A stretch of 64,000 bases of DNA, taken from Phyllobacterium calauticae (GTDB lineage Bacteria > Pseudomonadota > Alphaproteobacteria > Rhizobiales > Rhizobiaceae). Positions 35,972-45,443 of the stretch are shown here, in pieces (positions within the stretch are counted from its first letter, which is position 1; the number at the start of each line of letters is the position of its first letter). Made by a program: the position numbers and the translations under genes. The notes below the pieces were generated by a model, which saw only the letters and a program-made list of their open reading frames with translations, searched no databases and was not told the origin of the DNA. The stretch spans positions 806,001 to 870,000 of the forward strand of contig NZ_JAGENB010000002.1 of NCBI RefSeq assembly GCF_019991125.1, written 5' to 3'.

Positions 35972-37245
35972 GATCTGTAAAACACCTGTCGTACGTCGAT
36001 ATATTCCGATCTGAAACCCGCTTCGCAATAGAAGAGGTAAAACTCCCATAGCTTTTTGAAGCGGACGTCGAAGCCAAGATGCTTGAGTTTGTCCCATGAG
36101 TCCCAGAAGCGCGCGCGCCATTCGGCCAGCGTGCGGGCATAATCCTGCGGAAAGATGGTCTCGCGATAGAGGTTGAGGCCGAAATCCTTGCCAAGCGTCT
36201 TCAAACGGGCCGGTGTCGGCAGCATGCCGCCGGGAAATACATAGCGCTGAATGAAATCGGGACGCTTGCGATAACGTTCGAACGAGTTCTCGTTGATCGT
36301 GATGATCTGCATGCCGGCACTGCCGCCGGGGGCGAGGCATTCCTTGATCTTGCCGAAAAATACCGGCCAGTATTTCTCGCCGACGGCCTCGAACATTTCG
36401 ATCGAGGCGATATGATCGTATTGGCCGGTCTCGTCGCGGTAGTCCTGGAACTTGATTTCAACCCGGTCGGAAAGTCCGGCCTTGCGCATCCGTTCCGTCG
36501 CAAAATCGAACTGTTCGCGGCTGATGGTCAGACCAGTGACGCGGGCGCCGATCTCGCGCGCCGCAAACTCGGCAAAACCGCCCCAGCCGCAGCCGATCTC
36601 GAGCACTCTGCTGTCCCTGGTAATGCCGATATTGCGGGCAAGCGCGCGATATTTCGCGGTCTGCCCGCTTTCAAGGTCATTGGCGCCTTCGGCAAACAAT
36701 GCGGAGGAATAGGTCATCGTCGGGTCCAGCCATTCGCGATAGAAGGCGTTGCCGAGATCATAGTGGGCCGAGATGTTCTTGCGGGAGCGCGAGCGCGTGT
36801 TCTCGTTCAGCCAGTGACGCAATCTCTGCACGGTGTTGGCGAACCAGTTCGCTCCGCCGGCAATGTGTTCGCCGATCTGCTGGTTGATGACAAACAGCTC
36901 GAGGAACGTGGTCACATCGGGGCTTTCCCAGTCGCCGTCCATATAGGACTCCGCCACGCCGATCGTCCCGGCCGAAAAGGCCCGGCGCGGCAAATTCCAG
37001 TTGTGCAGCACCAATGCCGCATCGGGACCGGAGCCTTTGCCGCCCACCTTGAACACCCGTTGGTCGGGGGTGGTGATGGTCAGCGTGCCGCGGGGGAGAT
37101 GCGCTGCGGCTCTCAGAGCGGCCTGAACCTTCAAAGGCAGGCCCTTCAGCGCTGCGCCGACATTTTCGGGTGTCAGCCATTTCAGCTGTGCCAGAGAATC
37201 GGATGACGTGGGTATTCCTTGCTGTGCCATGTCGCGGTCTTTCAT
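35968..37245 (-). CDS. cfa: Cyclopropane-fatty-acyl-phospholipid synthase
   Basis: About 425 residues. The enzyme methylates unsaturated acyl chains of membrane phospholipids using S-adenosylmethionine, protecting membranes in stationary phase and acid. The SAM-binding motif VLEIGCGWGGFAEFAA, the preceding ISAHYDLGNAFYREWLDPTMTYS (parts AHYDLGN and MTYSSALF) and SIEMFEAVGEKYW are signatures. The start is uncertain between ATG at 37278, 37245 and 37230; GGAAG upstream favours 37245. It heads the cfa-yjbR unit. Confidence 0.93.
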   Translation of the reverse strand: MKDRDMAQQGIPTSSDSLAQLKWLTPENVGAALKGLPLKVQAALRAAAHLPRGTLTITTPDQRVFKVGGKGSGPDAALVLHNWNLPRRAFSAGTIGVAESYMDGDWESPDVTTFLELFVINQQIGEHIAGGANWFANTVQRLRHWLNENTRSRSRKNISAHYDLGNAFYREWLDPTMTYSSALFAEGANDLESGQTAKYRALARNIGITRDSRVLEIGCGWGGFAEFAAREIGARVTGLTISREQFDFATERMRKAGLSDRVEIKFQDYRDETGQYDHIASIEMFEAVGEKYWPVFFGKIKECLAPGGSAGMQIITINENSFERYRKRPDFIQRYVFPGGMLPTPARLKTLGKDFGLNLYRETIFPQDYARTLAEWRARFWDSWDKLKHLGFDVRFKKLWEFYLFYCEAGFRSEYIDVRQVFYRS

Positions 37246-37881
37246 GCTTCCGGCGCAATCTTTGCCGCCAAAAAACAAATGTTCAAGAGCAATTCATCAC
37301 GATGCAGTATAGCGCTGCAATTGGGCGGCGAAACGGAGGTTTACGCCGACGCACCGCATTGCCGGGGATGGATCATTTCAGCCGGTGAACTGCGACAGCA
37401 GTAGAACATTCGTGTTCATCTGGACCACCAAAAGTAAATTTCCGAGTAATTTTGATTCTCTTGATTTCACCGTCAAGACAATCATTTCGCGATGCGCGAA
37501 CGCATTGATGACGCGGGAAATGAAAATATCATGACGTTTATGTTGCAGAATATATCATGTACATTTGTTGCTTGCTGTATTCATAAGAAATTACTTCGAT
37601 AGTAAAATAAAATGCAATAGACGGAAATATGTAATTTTATCAATGAATAAACCTAATCTTTTGATGTAACGTAAATTCACACTTTCTTGGAAGCAATGTG
37701 TCGCTTTTTGCGTGATAGTACAAATTGCGACAGATTCTGCGAAAGATGAGCAATATTACCGACTGTTCGATAAGTTCTTTTAAAGATGTAATACTTAAGT
37801 ATTATGGGGTGGAGAGCTACTGAGTCATTTATAGAGAATCGGAGGTGCTTGTCAGCGGCAAGCAAACCTTGAGGAGGATGA
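37246..37881. other. AT-rich regulatory region before the pilus operon
   Basis: About 600 bases without a gene. From about 37430 to 37850 the base composition drops sharply to AT-rich, unlike the flanking genes. A perfect 16-bp palindrome lies at 37789-37804, 78 bases before the pilin start. Such AT-rich islands in front of surface genes are often targets of nucleoid-type repressors (MucR/Ros, H-NS-like); here it is inference. The left part should hold the cfa promoter. Confidence 0.5.
37789..37804 (+). promoter_or_regulatory. Perfect 16-bp palindrome upstream of the pilin gene
   Basis: TAATACTTAAGTATTA is identical to its own reverse complement and is placed where a dimeric regulator could control the operon, or at the promoter itself. 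Confidence 0.5.
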
Positions 37882-38388
37882 ATGAGTTTCGGATATTCTG
37901 TACGCAGTTTCACGACAGTCGGGCTGGCCGCTTTGCTTGGCCTTTCCAGTCCGGCATTGGCCGCCACGGCCACCGGCAGTTTCACGGTTCAAATCACCAT
38001 TCAAGCGTCCTGTGTTTTTGTCAGCGCCACGTCATTGACCTTCACCGCCGTGGGTGTGATTGCGGCGAATGACGATGCAACGAGCACACTTTCGGTGCAA
38101 TGCACCAACACGACCCCCTATAATATCGGGTTGAGTGCCGGAACGGGCACCGGTGCGACGGTCGCTTCGCGCAAGATGACGGGACCGGCTGGCGCGCTGG
38201 TGAACTATACCCTCTATTCCGATACCAACAGAACCACCGTGTGGGGGCAGACCATCGGTACCGATACGGTTTCAGCCTCGGGTACCGGCGCGGCGCAATC
38301 CTACACGGTATACGGGCGGGTTCCCGTCCAGACAACGCCAGCGCCCGGCGCCTACACCGACACGATCACGGTGACCGTCACTTACTGA
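37882..38388 (+). CDS. csuA/B: Csu-type major pilin (spore coat U domain)
   Basis: A 168-residue secreted subunit with signal peptide ending ALAA (about residue 28) and one SCPU (spore coat protein U) domain. Cys43-type and Cys75-type cysteines (QASCVF, VQCTNTT) form the usual disulfide; the C-terminal strand ends TYTDTITVTVTY-like (PGAYTDTITVTVTY). The incomplete Ig fold is completed by donor-strand exchange through the N-terminal TATGSFTVQITI strand. First gene of a four-gene operon; GAGGAGG precedes its start. Homologous to CsuA/B of archaic chaperone-usher pili used in biofilm formation. Confidence 0.88.
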   Translation: MSFGYSVRSFTTVGLAALLGLSSPALAATATGSFTVQITIQASCVFVSATSLTFTAVGVIAANDDATSTLSVQCTNTTPYNIGLSAGTGTGATVASRKMTGPAGALVNYTLYSDTNRTTVWGQTIGTDTVSASGTGAAQSYTVYGRVPVQTTPAPGAYTDTITVTVTY

Positions 38389-38412
38389 GAATAACATACG
38401 GAGGTGAACAGG

Positions 38413-39132
38413 ATGCGATCCATGCTTAAAGGCATTGGAGCGATGGGGCTCTTTATGCTGCTTTACGGTAACGCCACAGCAGCTTCGCTGCGTGTGGCCC
38501 CGACTAATCTGGAAATGATAGCGCCGGGAAGCGCAGCCGTGCTGACGCTGACGAACGAGGCAAAGCGGCCGATCAACGTGCAGATCCGAGTCTTTCGCTG
38601 GACGCAGACAAATGGCGTCGAGCAGCTCGAACCCACTAACGATGTGGTTGTCAGTCCGCCATCGACGGCTTTGTCCGCCAACAAGGATTATCTCGTTCGG
38701 GTTATCCGGGTCAGTAAAAAGCCGGTCACGCGGGAAGAAAGTTACCGGGTCATCGTGGATGAATTGCCCGATCCTGCCCGCCGCAAGTCCGGCACGGTCA
38801 CTCTGGTCGTACGCTATTCCATTCCCGTGTTCTTCAAGGGACCCGATGCTTCCGCGCCCAAAGTGGCCTGGACAATCAAGCGCTCCGGCAACGGGCTTGT
38901 CCTTGCCGCCCGCAACAATGGCGATACGCGATTGCGCCTCTCTGAGCTGCAATTGATCCAAAACGGCCGTGAAATTGCGACGAGGAAGGGGTTGGTTGGT
39001 TATGTCCTGGGCGGCGCTTCCATGGAATGGCCGGTTGGCGGCGGTAAGTCCGTGTCATCCGGTGCTGTTTCCATGAAGGCGCAAAGCGATTCTGGACCGC
39101 TTGATGTCAACGTTGCGGTCAGCGGCCGCTAG
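38413..39132 (+). CDS. csuC: Periplasmic pilus chaperone, CsuC type
   Basis: A 239-residue periplasmic chaperone (PapD-like two-domain Ig fold). After the signal (ending near TAAS) come VAPTNLEMIAPGSAAVLTLTN (parts RVAPTNLEM, AVLTLTNEA) and YRVIVDELPDP, the conserved G1/F1 edge motif used for donor-strand complementation. It should hold SCPU pilins in a folding-competent state and hand them to the usher. ATG at 38413 is 8 bases after GGAGG; the frame opens at a GTG at 38404. Its tail overlaps the usher start by 29 bases. Confidence 0.88.
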   Translation: MRSMLKGIGAMGLFMLLYGNATAASLRVAPTNLEMIAPGSAAVLTLTNEAKRPINVQIRVFRWTQTNGVEQLEPTNDVVVSPPSTALSANKDYLVRVIRVSKKPVTREESYRVIVDELPDPARRKSGTVTLVVRYSIPVFFKGPDASAPKVAWTIKRSGNGLVLAARNNGDTRLRLSELQLIQNGREIATRKGLVGYVLGGASMEWPVGGGKSVSSGAVSMKAQSDSGPLDVNVAVSGR

Positions 39133-41530
39133 TCTTGTTGTGGCACTCTGCATAGACCCGTGTATTCTTACCTCTGGACGGGCACAGGAAACCAATGCTC
39201 AAGACGTGGAGCAGACCGCGCCACAGCCCGGTATCTCCCAAGATCTCTATCTCGAGGTCTTCATCAATGATGAGCCGACCGGTTTGGTCGGCGCCTTCCA
39301 CCAGCTGGAGGATGGAGGCCTCGCGGTAAGCTCGCAGGAACTGACGGATGTGGGGCTGAAGCCGGTGGCCAAAGCGAAGGCCGCGGATGGCTCGATCCGG
39401 GTTGATCGCCTGCCGAATGTCCAGTATCGCGTCGATGCGGAAAATCAGCGGCTTTACATCACCACCGACGACAAGGCGCGCGCGGCCAAAGTGGTTGATC
39501 TCAATCCAAAATCCGACGAGGACCGTCCCAAGCCGCAATCCAGTTACGGCGCAGTCCTGAATTACTCGCTCTTTGCCAGCAGCGACAATCTGTTCAAGGG
39601 CAATGCAAAGCCGTTTCAGGGCATTTCCGGCGGTTTCGATGCCCGCTTTTTCAGCCCGTTCGGCACGCTGACGCAATCCTTCACATCAAGTGCGAGCGAC
39701 ACGGATTTTCAGGGGTTCAAGCGTCTCAACACGACCTACACCTACTCCGACGCGGAGCGGCTGATCACCTACCGGGCGGGTGATTTTATTTCCGGCGGTC
39801 TGCAGTGGACGCGGCCGGTCTATCTGGGCGGCCTGCAGGTGCAGCGCAATTTCCATCTGCGTTCGGATCTGGTCACCATCCCCATACCGGTCATATCCGG
39901 GTCTGCCGCGGTTCCCTCGACGCTCGAGGTCTACACCCAGAACGTCAAGACCTATAGCGGTACGGTACCGTCGGGTCCGTTTCAGGTGACGAATTTTCCG
40001 GTGTTTACCGGCGCGGGACAGGCGCAGGTGGTGGTGCGCGATACGCTTGGTCGCGAGACAAAGACCACCTTGCCGTTCTATTCATCCAATTTGCTGCTGC
40101 AGAAGGGGCTGCTGGATTTTTCTGCCGAAGTGGGGTTTCCGCGGCGGGATTTCGGTACGGCATCCAACGATTATGCCGACGATGCGATGGGATTTGCCAC
40201 GGCGCGATACGGTGTCGCCGATTGGCTGACGCTGGAAGGGCATTTTGAAGGCGGTGTCGATCTGCTCAACGGCGGCGTCGGCGTGGCGTTTCCCATCGGC
40301 GGCTATGGTGTCAGTTCGCTGGCTGTTGCCGGCAGCAGCCATGACGGCGACACGGGCTTCCTTGTCAACGGCTCGGTGGAACTCAGCTATCGCCGTTACA
40401 CCGTTTTCGCCCGGATGCAGCAGGCTTTCGGCAATTATGACGATGTCGCCTCGGTTTCCGCCGATCCGCGGCAACTGGCGGTTTTCGATCCGACGGGCGT
40501 TACGATTTTCAGCCCGCGTGTTCCGCGCTCGCTGGCCCAGGTAACCGTGTCGGCACCGGGCCCGTTCGAGCGTTCCAATCTCAATCTGTCCTTCACGCAG
40601 ATTGAATCGGCTAATGGCGATCGGAACCGTATCGTCGGAGCCTCGTATACCCAGTCGATTTTCAAGAACAGTTCATTCTATGCGACGGCCTTTACCGATC
40701 TGGAAAACAGCGACAGTTTTGGCGTGTTTGCCGGACTGACGATCCCCTTCGACAACAACATCACGGTTTCAACCGGCGTCGAGCAGACCGCGGATGGTGT
40801 CTCCGGCGTTGTCGATGTCGCAAAGTCGGAGCAGCTTGAAGAGGGCAGCTACGGTTGGCGGCTGAGGACACGGGAAGGCAACAATCCTGACCGGTTGGCC
40901 TCCGCGAGCTACCGCGGACGCTATGCACGGGTGCAGGGGGATGTCGAACAGTTCGACGGCAATACCCGCGCGAGCGTCCAGATTGACGGTGCTCTTGCCG
41001 CGGCAGCCGGCGGCGTATTCGCCACGAACCGCATCAACGATGCCTTTGCCGTGGTCGATGTCGGCGCACCGGATGTCGAGGTCCTGTCGGAAAACCGGCC
41101 GGTGGGCAAGACCAATCGCAGCGGCAAAATCCTGGTACCGGACCTGAACTCCTATGAGCCCAACACGGTTGCCATCGACCCCAAAAACCTGCCGGTCGAT
41201 GCCAGCATAGGATCGACACGCAACATCATCGTGCCCGCCGACCGCAGCGGCGTTGTGGTGGATTTCCATGTCAGCAAGACATCGGCTTCGGCCGTCGTTG
41301 ATCTGGTCGATAGCGGGGGCAAGCCGCTGGAGGCGGGGCTGCGCGGGCATCTGGACGGTTCACCGGATGAATTTGTCATCGGTTATGACGGTGAAGCCTT
41401 TATCGACAAGCTGCGGGCCCAGAACAGCATCAGCGTCGATCTTCTGGATGGACGCAGTTGCAAGGCGCAGTTCTCCTACCGGCCGCAACCGGGAACGCAG
41501 GTCAAGATAGGCAAGGTGGTGTGCTCATGA
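39104..41530 (+). CDS. csuD: Outer-membrane usher, CsuD type
   Basis: An 808-residue usher that forms the secretion pore and polymerises pilin. Signal peptide to about residue 28 (SGRAQ), N-terminal domain with DLYLEVFINDEPTGLVGAF, a central beta-barrel with the plug region, and two C-terminal Ig-like domains ending in a CKAQFSYRPQPGTQVKIG segment. Typical of archaic (sigma) ushers. The ATG at 39104 overlaps the chaperone by 29 bases, and its stop overlaps the tip gene by four bases. Confidence 0.9.
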   Translation: MSTLRSAAASLVVALCIDPCILTSGRAQETNAQDVEQTAPQPGISQDLYLEVFINDEPTGLVGAFHQLEDGGLAVSSQELTDVGLKPVAKAKAADGSIRVDRLPNVQYRVDAENQRLYITTDDKARAAKVVDLNPKSDEDRPKPQSSYGAVLNYSLFASSDNLFKGNAKPFQGISGGFDARFFSPFGTLTQSFTSSASDTDFQGFKRLNTTYTYSDAERLITYRAGDFISGGLQWTRPVYLGGLQVQRNFHLRSDLVTIPIPVISGSAAVPSTLEVYTQNVKTYSGTVPSGPFQVTNFPVFTGAGQAQVVVRDTLGRETKTTLPFYSSNLLLQKGLLDFSAEVGFPRRDFGTASNDYADDAMGFATARYGVADWLTLEGHFEGGVDLLNGGVGVAFPIGGYGVSSLAVAGSSHDGDTGFLVNGSVELSYRRYTVFARMQQAFGNYDDVASVSADPRQLAVFDPTGVTIFSPRVPRSLAQVTVSAPGPFERSNLNLSFTQIESANGDRNRIVGASYTQSIFKNSSFYATAFTDLENSDSFGVFAGLTIPFDNNITVSTGVEQTADGVSGVVDVAKSEQLEEGSYGWRLRTREGNNPDRLASASYRGRYARVQGDVEQFDGNTRASVQIDGALAAAAGGVFATNRINDAFAVVDVGAPDVEVLSENRPVGKTNRSGKILVPDLNSYEPNTVAIDPKNLPVDASIGSTRNIIVPADRSGVVVDFHVSKTSASAVVDLVDSGGKPLEAGLRGHLDGSPDEFVIGYDGEAFIDKLRAQNSISVDLLDGRSCKAQFSYRPQPGTQVKIGKVVCS

Positions 41531-42495
41531 GAAACTGGCTGGTCTGCTTCATCTGGCTTGTCGGATCTGCGCTCTTGCCAGGTACCGCTTGGGGGCAATC
41601 CTGCTCCTTCTCTGTTCCCAGCATGGTTTTTGCCGGAAGCACCATTCCGGGAAGTGCAATCAACAGCATGACATCCGTGACGGCGAATTGCTCTGGCCTG
41701 CTTTCCCTTGGCCAGAAAGTGCTGATTTGCCCGAACCTCAATGAAGGCAGCGGCGGCGCAACGGCAAGCGCACGCATCATGGTGAATGGTGCGAATTCGC
41801 TCAATTACCAGCTGTATCAGGATGCTGCCCGCTCCATCGTCTGGGGCTCGGCAACCTGGCCCTATGCGGCGCGGCCGCCCGGATTTCTTGTCGCCTTCAC
41901 GACGATTCTCGGTCCTTTGCTCGGCAGCGGCTCGACAACGATCACGTTGTACGGGCAGGTGCTGGCCAATCAGGCAACGGCGCCGGCAGGAACCTACAGC
42001 TCAACCTTCACCGGAGCGAGTGCGACGTTCAATTACCGCTATGATGATGGCAACGGCTGCACCACGGCTTTGGGCGCAACAGCGTCTCCTCCAGCCTTCA
42101 CGGTGCAGATTACGCTTGCCAATGACTGCGCAGTGACAGCGCAGAATATCGACTTTGGTCCCAATGGATTGTTGAATGCGAATATCGATCAGACAGGCCA
42201 GGTGCGCGTAACCTGCACGCCAACAGTGCCATACTCGGTTTCGCTCAGCCTCGGCAACACGGGAACAAGCCCAACGGCCCGCAAGATGGTCAATGGCGCG
42301 CAATCGATTACCTATGGTCTCTACCAGGATTCAAATCGAACTGTGCCGTGGGGAAATACAATACTGACCAATACGGTTGCGCGCACCGGCGATGGAACAG
42401 TGCAGGGTATCAATGTCTATGGCCGGGTCCCGCCACAAGCCACACCGTCGCCGGGTACTTACAGCGATACAATCATTGTGACGGTCACGTATTAG
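41527..42495 (+). CDS. csuE: Two-domain tip adhesin, CsuE type (SCPU)
   Basis: A 322-residue secreted protein with two SCPU domains in tandem: residues about 25-175 and 185-322. The first domain is diverged with hydrophobic loop stretches (ATWPYAARPPGFLVAF), like the adhesive tip of Csu pili; the second closely resembles the pilin at the 5' end of the operon (RKMVNGAQSITYGLYQDSNR against RKMTGPAG...YTLYSDTNR) and ends YSDTIIVTVTY. The first domain is the candidate binding face for hydrophobic surfaces. It is last in the operon, after a four-base overlap. Confidence 0.85.
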   Translation: MRNWLVCFIWLVGSALLPGTAWGQSCSFSVPSMVFAGSTIPGSAINSMTSVTANCSGLLSLGQKVLICPNLNEGSGGATASARIMVNGANSLNYQLYQDAARSIVWGSATWPYAARPPGFLVAFTTILGPLLGSGSTTITLYGQVLANQATAPAGTYSSTFTGASATFNYRYDDGNGCTTALGATASPPAFTVQITLANDCAVTAQNIDFGPNGLLNANIDQTGQVRVTCTPTVPYSVSLSLGNTGTSPTARKMVNGAQSITYGLYQDSNRTVPWGNTILTNTVARTGDGTVQGINVYGRVPPQATPSPGTYSDTIIVTVTY

Positions 42496-42857
42496 ATCGC
42501 AGCCATCGCAGTATTTGATCGGATCGCGGAAAAGAAAAAGAGTTCTGAAAAAGCAAAAGGCCGGGAGCTACCCGACCTTCCTAAACTTGCCTCAACACCA
42601 GTGCCAGTACATCCGTGGTCAAAAATGGAAACAAGCTATTCGCTACACGAGAAGCACTACCCTGACATTGCGACAGAATAATGACGCCCGTAAATTAAGG
42701 AAGCGCGTACGCAGTACAAATCGCGCTTGAACTCAAGGTGCCCCATCAAGGTAAAGACAGGGTTAATTCAAATCGGAAATTTAAAAAACCGGGCGAGCGG
42801 TCTGCGTGCCGGTAACGCAAGCGCTCAAGAGTGTCTCATGCGCAGGCGGTTGGGACG
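42496..42857. other. Intergenic region after the pilus operon
   Basis: About 360 bases without a credible gene. A hairpin at 42557-42579 (AAGGCCGGG and CCCGACCTT, one mismatch) could end the pilus transcript, but no T run follows. Convergent nnr ends at 42858. Confidence 0.4.
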
Positions 42858-44348
42858 TCAGATGCGAAGCAATCGTCCGATCACTTTTGCGGCAGCTGCG
42901 GGAAGATCCTCGGCAATCAGGCCGAAACCAAGGTCGTTGGCAGCCGCCGCGTGGACATGGACCGCCGCGCAGGCTGCCTCGAAGGGCGGCATGCCTTGCG
43001 CCATCAGACCCGCCGTTACGCCCGAAAGAACGTCACCCGATCCGGCGGTTGCCAAAAGCGGAGTGCCATTGCTGTTGATCGCGGCCCGGCCGTCCGGCGC
43101 GGCAATCACCGTATCGGCCCCCTTGTAGATGATGACCGCATGGGCCTGCCTGGCGGCAGCGCGGGCGCGTTCGAGCTTTGACGGTGTATTCCCGTCGCCG
43201 ATGCCGGGGAACAGCCTCCGGAACTCTCCTTCATGCGGCGTCAGCACAAGCCGGGTTTCCGGGGTGCCATGCGCCGAGGCGAAAAGTGCAGCGCTGTTGT
43301 CTTCGAATGAGGTGATCGCGTCGGCATCCAGTACCAGATGGAGCTCCTCCTTGAGCAGCAGGAGGGCAATGTCCCGTGCGCGCGCGCCTATGCCAAAGCC
43401 GGGGCCGAGCACCATGGCCGACGGTTTGCGTTTGCCCAGGAATGCCCGCAGCTCGCGGTCGGTTTCGCAGCGGCTCAGCATGATCGACGTCAGATGTGTC
43501 GCATTCACGGCAAGGGATTCGGCCGGAGAGAGCAGGGTAACGGCACCCGCGCCACTGCGCGCGGCGGCCAGCGCGGAAAGCCGGGACGCGCCTGTCGCCG
43601 TCGCACCCCCGGAAAACACGGCGACGTGGCCGCGCGTGTATTTGTGCGTTTCCACGCCGGGCGAGGGCAGCAGCGCGCGCCAATAGTCCGGCGTGTTCTC
43701 GAAACAGGCGGGTTTGATCATCGAAAGAACGTCGTCACGGATGCCGATATCGGCAACGACAATCCTGCCGCACAGGCCGCGTCCCGGATAAAGCAGATGG
43801 GCCGGTTTCTTGCGAAAGAATGTGACGGTGCAATCGGCCTCGAATACCACGCCAAGGGCCATGCCCGTCGCCCCGTCAAGGCCGGAAGGCACATCGATGG
43901 CGATACGCGTGACCGCAGCCGCATTGCTCCGTTCGACAGCGGCGGCGGCGTTGCCGGCCAAGGGCTTGTTCAATCCTGCCCCGAACAATGCGTCGATGAC
44001 GACGCTGCGGGCCCCCGGTTTGAAGTCGGAAAGTGCGGCCGGTTCGACGCGGCAATCGCGCCGGGCGATTGCCGCATCGGAATGGGCACGCGGCTTGTCG
44101 TCACTCCACACGTGAACATTGCCGCCGCTTTCAGCCAGAAGGCTGGCAACGACATAGCCGTCGCCGCCATTGTTGCCCGGACCGCACAGAACGTGAAAGG
44201 CCGGTGCATCGCCGTGGTGGTCCAGTACGTGGCGCGCGACGGCATAACCGGCCCGCAGCATCAGCCGGTATCCGTCGATCGATCCCCCGGCAACGGTCAA
44301 CCGATCGGCCTCGCCCATTTCCGCCGGGGTGAGAATTTCATCAGTCAT
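42858..44348 (-). CDS. nnr: Bifunctional NAD(P)H-hydrate epimerase / dehydratase
   Basis: A 496-residue fusion that repairs hydrated NADH and NADPH. N-terminal YjeF_N epimerase domain (about residues 1-215) with CGPGNNGGDGYVVA; C-terminal ribokinase-like dehydratase (about 225-490) with GPGFGIGARA and the GSGDVLSGVTAGLMAQG ATP/ADP loop. The ATG at 44348 gives the family N-terminus; the open frame extends to 44489 without homology. The domain order matches the usual bacterial fusion. The gene is divergent from the DUF2171 gene with a 189-base gap. Confidence 0.93.
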   Translation of the reverse strand: MTDEILTPAEMGEADRLTVAGGSIDGYRLMLRAGYAVARHVLDHHGDAPAFHVLCGPGNNGGDGYVVASLLAESGGNVHVWSDDKPRAHSDAAIARRDCRVEPAALSDFKPGARSVVIDALFGAGLNKPLAGNAAAAVERSNAAAVTRIAIDVPSGLDGATGMALGVVFEADCTVTFFRKKPAHLLYPGRGLCGRIVVADIGIRDDVLSMIKPACFENTPDYWRALLPSPGVETHKYTRGHVAVFSGGATATGASRLSALAAARSGAGAVTLLSPAESLAVNATHLTSIMLSRCETDRELRAFLGKRKPSAMVLGPGFGIGARARDIALLLLKEELHLVLDADAITSFEDNSAALFASAHGTPETRLVLTPHEGEFRRLFPGIGDGNTPSKLERARAAARQAHAVIIYKGADTVIAAPDGRAAINSNGTPLLATAGSGDVLSGVTAGLMAQGMPPFEAACAAVHVHAAAANDLGFGLIAEDLPAAAAKVIGRLLRI

Positions 44349-44537
44349 GTCGAACAATGCTTTCCCGATACGCGCTTTTCCGCGAAATGGTAGGGGCCCG
44401 CCGGGCGGGACACAAGCGGCAATTCCCGTGCTTGCCGGGATGCGGTGACGGGCGCGGCGCTGATCGACAATTCTTGTCCGCCGATGCATCCAAAGACTGT
44501 TTCATGCGTTTCTGCTTGGCAAACATTGGAGAAGATC

Positions 44538-44786
44538 ATGCCTGTAACACGCATCAAGGAACATATGGAAGTCATCGGCGCCGATGGTGTTCATGTCGGA
44601 ACAGTCGATCACGTGGACGGTGCCCGTATCAAGCTGACGAAAAAGGACAGCGGTGAGGGCTCTCATAGGGGCCATCATCATTATATCTCGACAGCGCTCG
44701 TTGCCGAGGTCGAGGGCAACAAGGTGCGGCTGTCGGCAAATGCCGATGTGGCCGTCATGTTTGAGGAAGAATCCTCAGGCAAGTAG
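44538..44786 (+). CDS. DUF2171 small protein
   Basis: An 82-residue protein: RIKEHMEVIGADGVHVGTVDHVDGARIKLTKKDSG opens it (parts RIKEHMEVIGADG, GTVDHVDG), then HHHYISTALVAEVEGNKVRLSANA, a PRC-barrel-like beta fold. DUF2171 proteins are small stress-associated proteins common in Rhizobiales and Sphingomonadales. GGAGAAG is well placed before the start. Function unknown. Confidence 0.85.
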   Translation: MPVTRIKEHMEVIGADGVHVGTVDHVDGARIKLTKKDSGEGSHRGHHHYISTALVAEVEGNKVRLSANADVAVMFEEESSGK

Positions 44787-44819
44787 GAAACCCGCCGTTT
44801 CCGGCGATGGTTTCAGGGA

Positions 44820-45125
44820 TCAGCTCGCGCCGAGCCGTATCAGCACGGCGCGCGGAATATTGTAATCCAAGATAGCCGCATCGTGATTCCTCAAGCCGCA
44901 CAGTTCGCGCTGGATGAAGTAGGCGTGAACGGCCCGTGCCGCTGCCCTTAACCGCATATCCCGTTCGGGCATGGCGGCAGCGGCCAGTTGTGCCAATGTC
45001 TGTTCGACTTTCTCGCCGGCCCGGCCGAGCGATGCCGCCATTTCCCCCATGATTTCATAATCAAGGGCGCTGGGCGCACTGTCCCTAAAGTTGGATGTCA
45101 GGTTTTGCGGCGGGCGAAGCGACAT
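44820..45125 (-). CDS. Conserved small hypothetical (DUF6665-like)
   Basis: A 101-residue protein with helical content: SALDYEIMGEMAASLGRAGEKVEQTLAQL, then RAAARAVHAYFIQRELCGLRNHDAAILDYNIPRAVLIRLG (parts YFIQRELCGLRNHD and DYNIPRAVL). From memory this FxQRELCGLRxH...YxIPxxVL pattern belongs to a Rhizobiales-specific family (DUF6665); I could not verify that. No signal or membrane segment. It is convergent with the DUF2171 gene, 33 bases away. Confidence 0.65.
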   Translation of the reverse strand: MSLRPPQNLTSNFRDSAPSALDYEIMGEMAASLGRAGEKVEQTLAQLAAAAMPERDMRLRAAARAVHAYFIQRELCGLRNHDAAILDYNIPRAVLIRLGAS

Positions 45126-45188
45126 GGCGGAACATCGGGTTTGCTTGCATATCCCGGAATTTCAGCACAGGAAGCCGGTGCAAACAAG

Positions 45189-45443
45189 TCATTTGGCGGT
45201 CTGTGCTGACCGCAGCAGATACTTGCCTTGGCTATAGGCGGCGATCCCGGCGGAAGCAGTCACGCCGACAAGGACGTCATAAAAGGTCTGGGGTATGCTT
45301 GCTGGCTGCAACCACGTGAAAATGAGCCAGCTGATCCAGAACGGGTCGATGCGCAGATAATCGTGGCCCACCCATATCCACATGGCTGCCGCGACAAGAC
45401 AAGCACCCAATGCCACCAGACCATATCCCAACACTGCCCGCAT
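45189..45443 (-). CDS. Small two-helix membrane protein
   Basis: An 84-residue protein with two hydrophobic stretches (about residues 3-24 and 31-45, with a third weaker near 57-70). WIWVGHDYLRIDPFWISWLIFTWL is the most recognisable part. GGGGA precedes the ATG at 45443; the frame opens at 45485 but the longer N-terminus is Ala/Ser-rich and unlikely. No family recognised. It sits 198 bases from the divergent beta-lactamase gene. Confidence 0.55.
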   Translation of the reverse strand: MRAVLGYGLVALGACLVAAAMWIWVGHDYLRIDPFWISWLIFTWLQPASIPQTFYDVLVGVTASAGIAAYSQGKYLLRSAQTAK

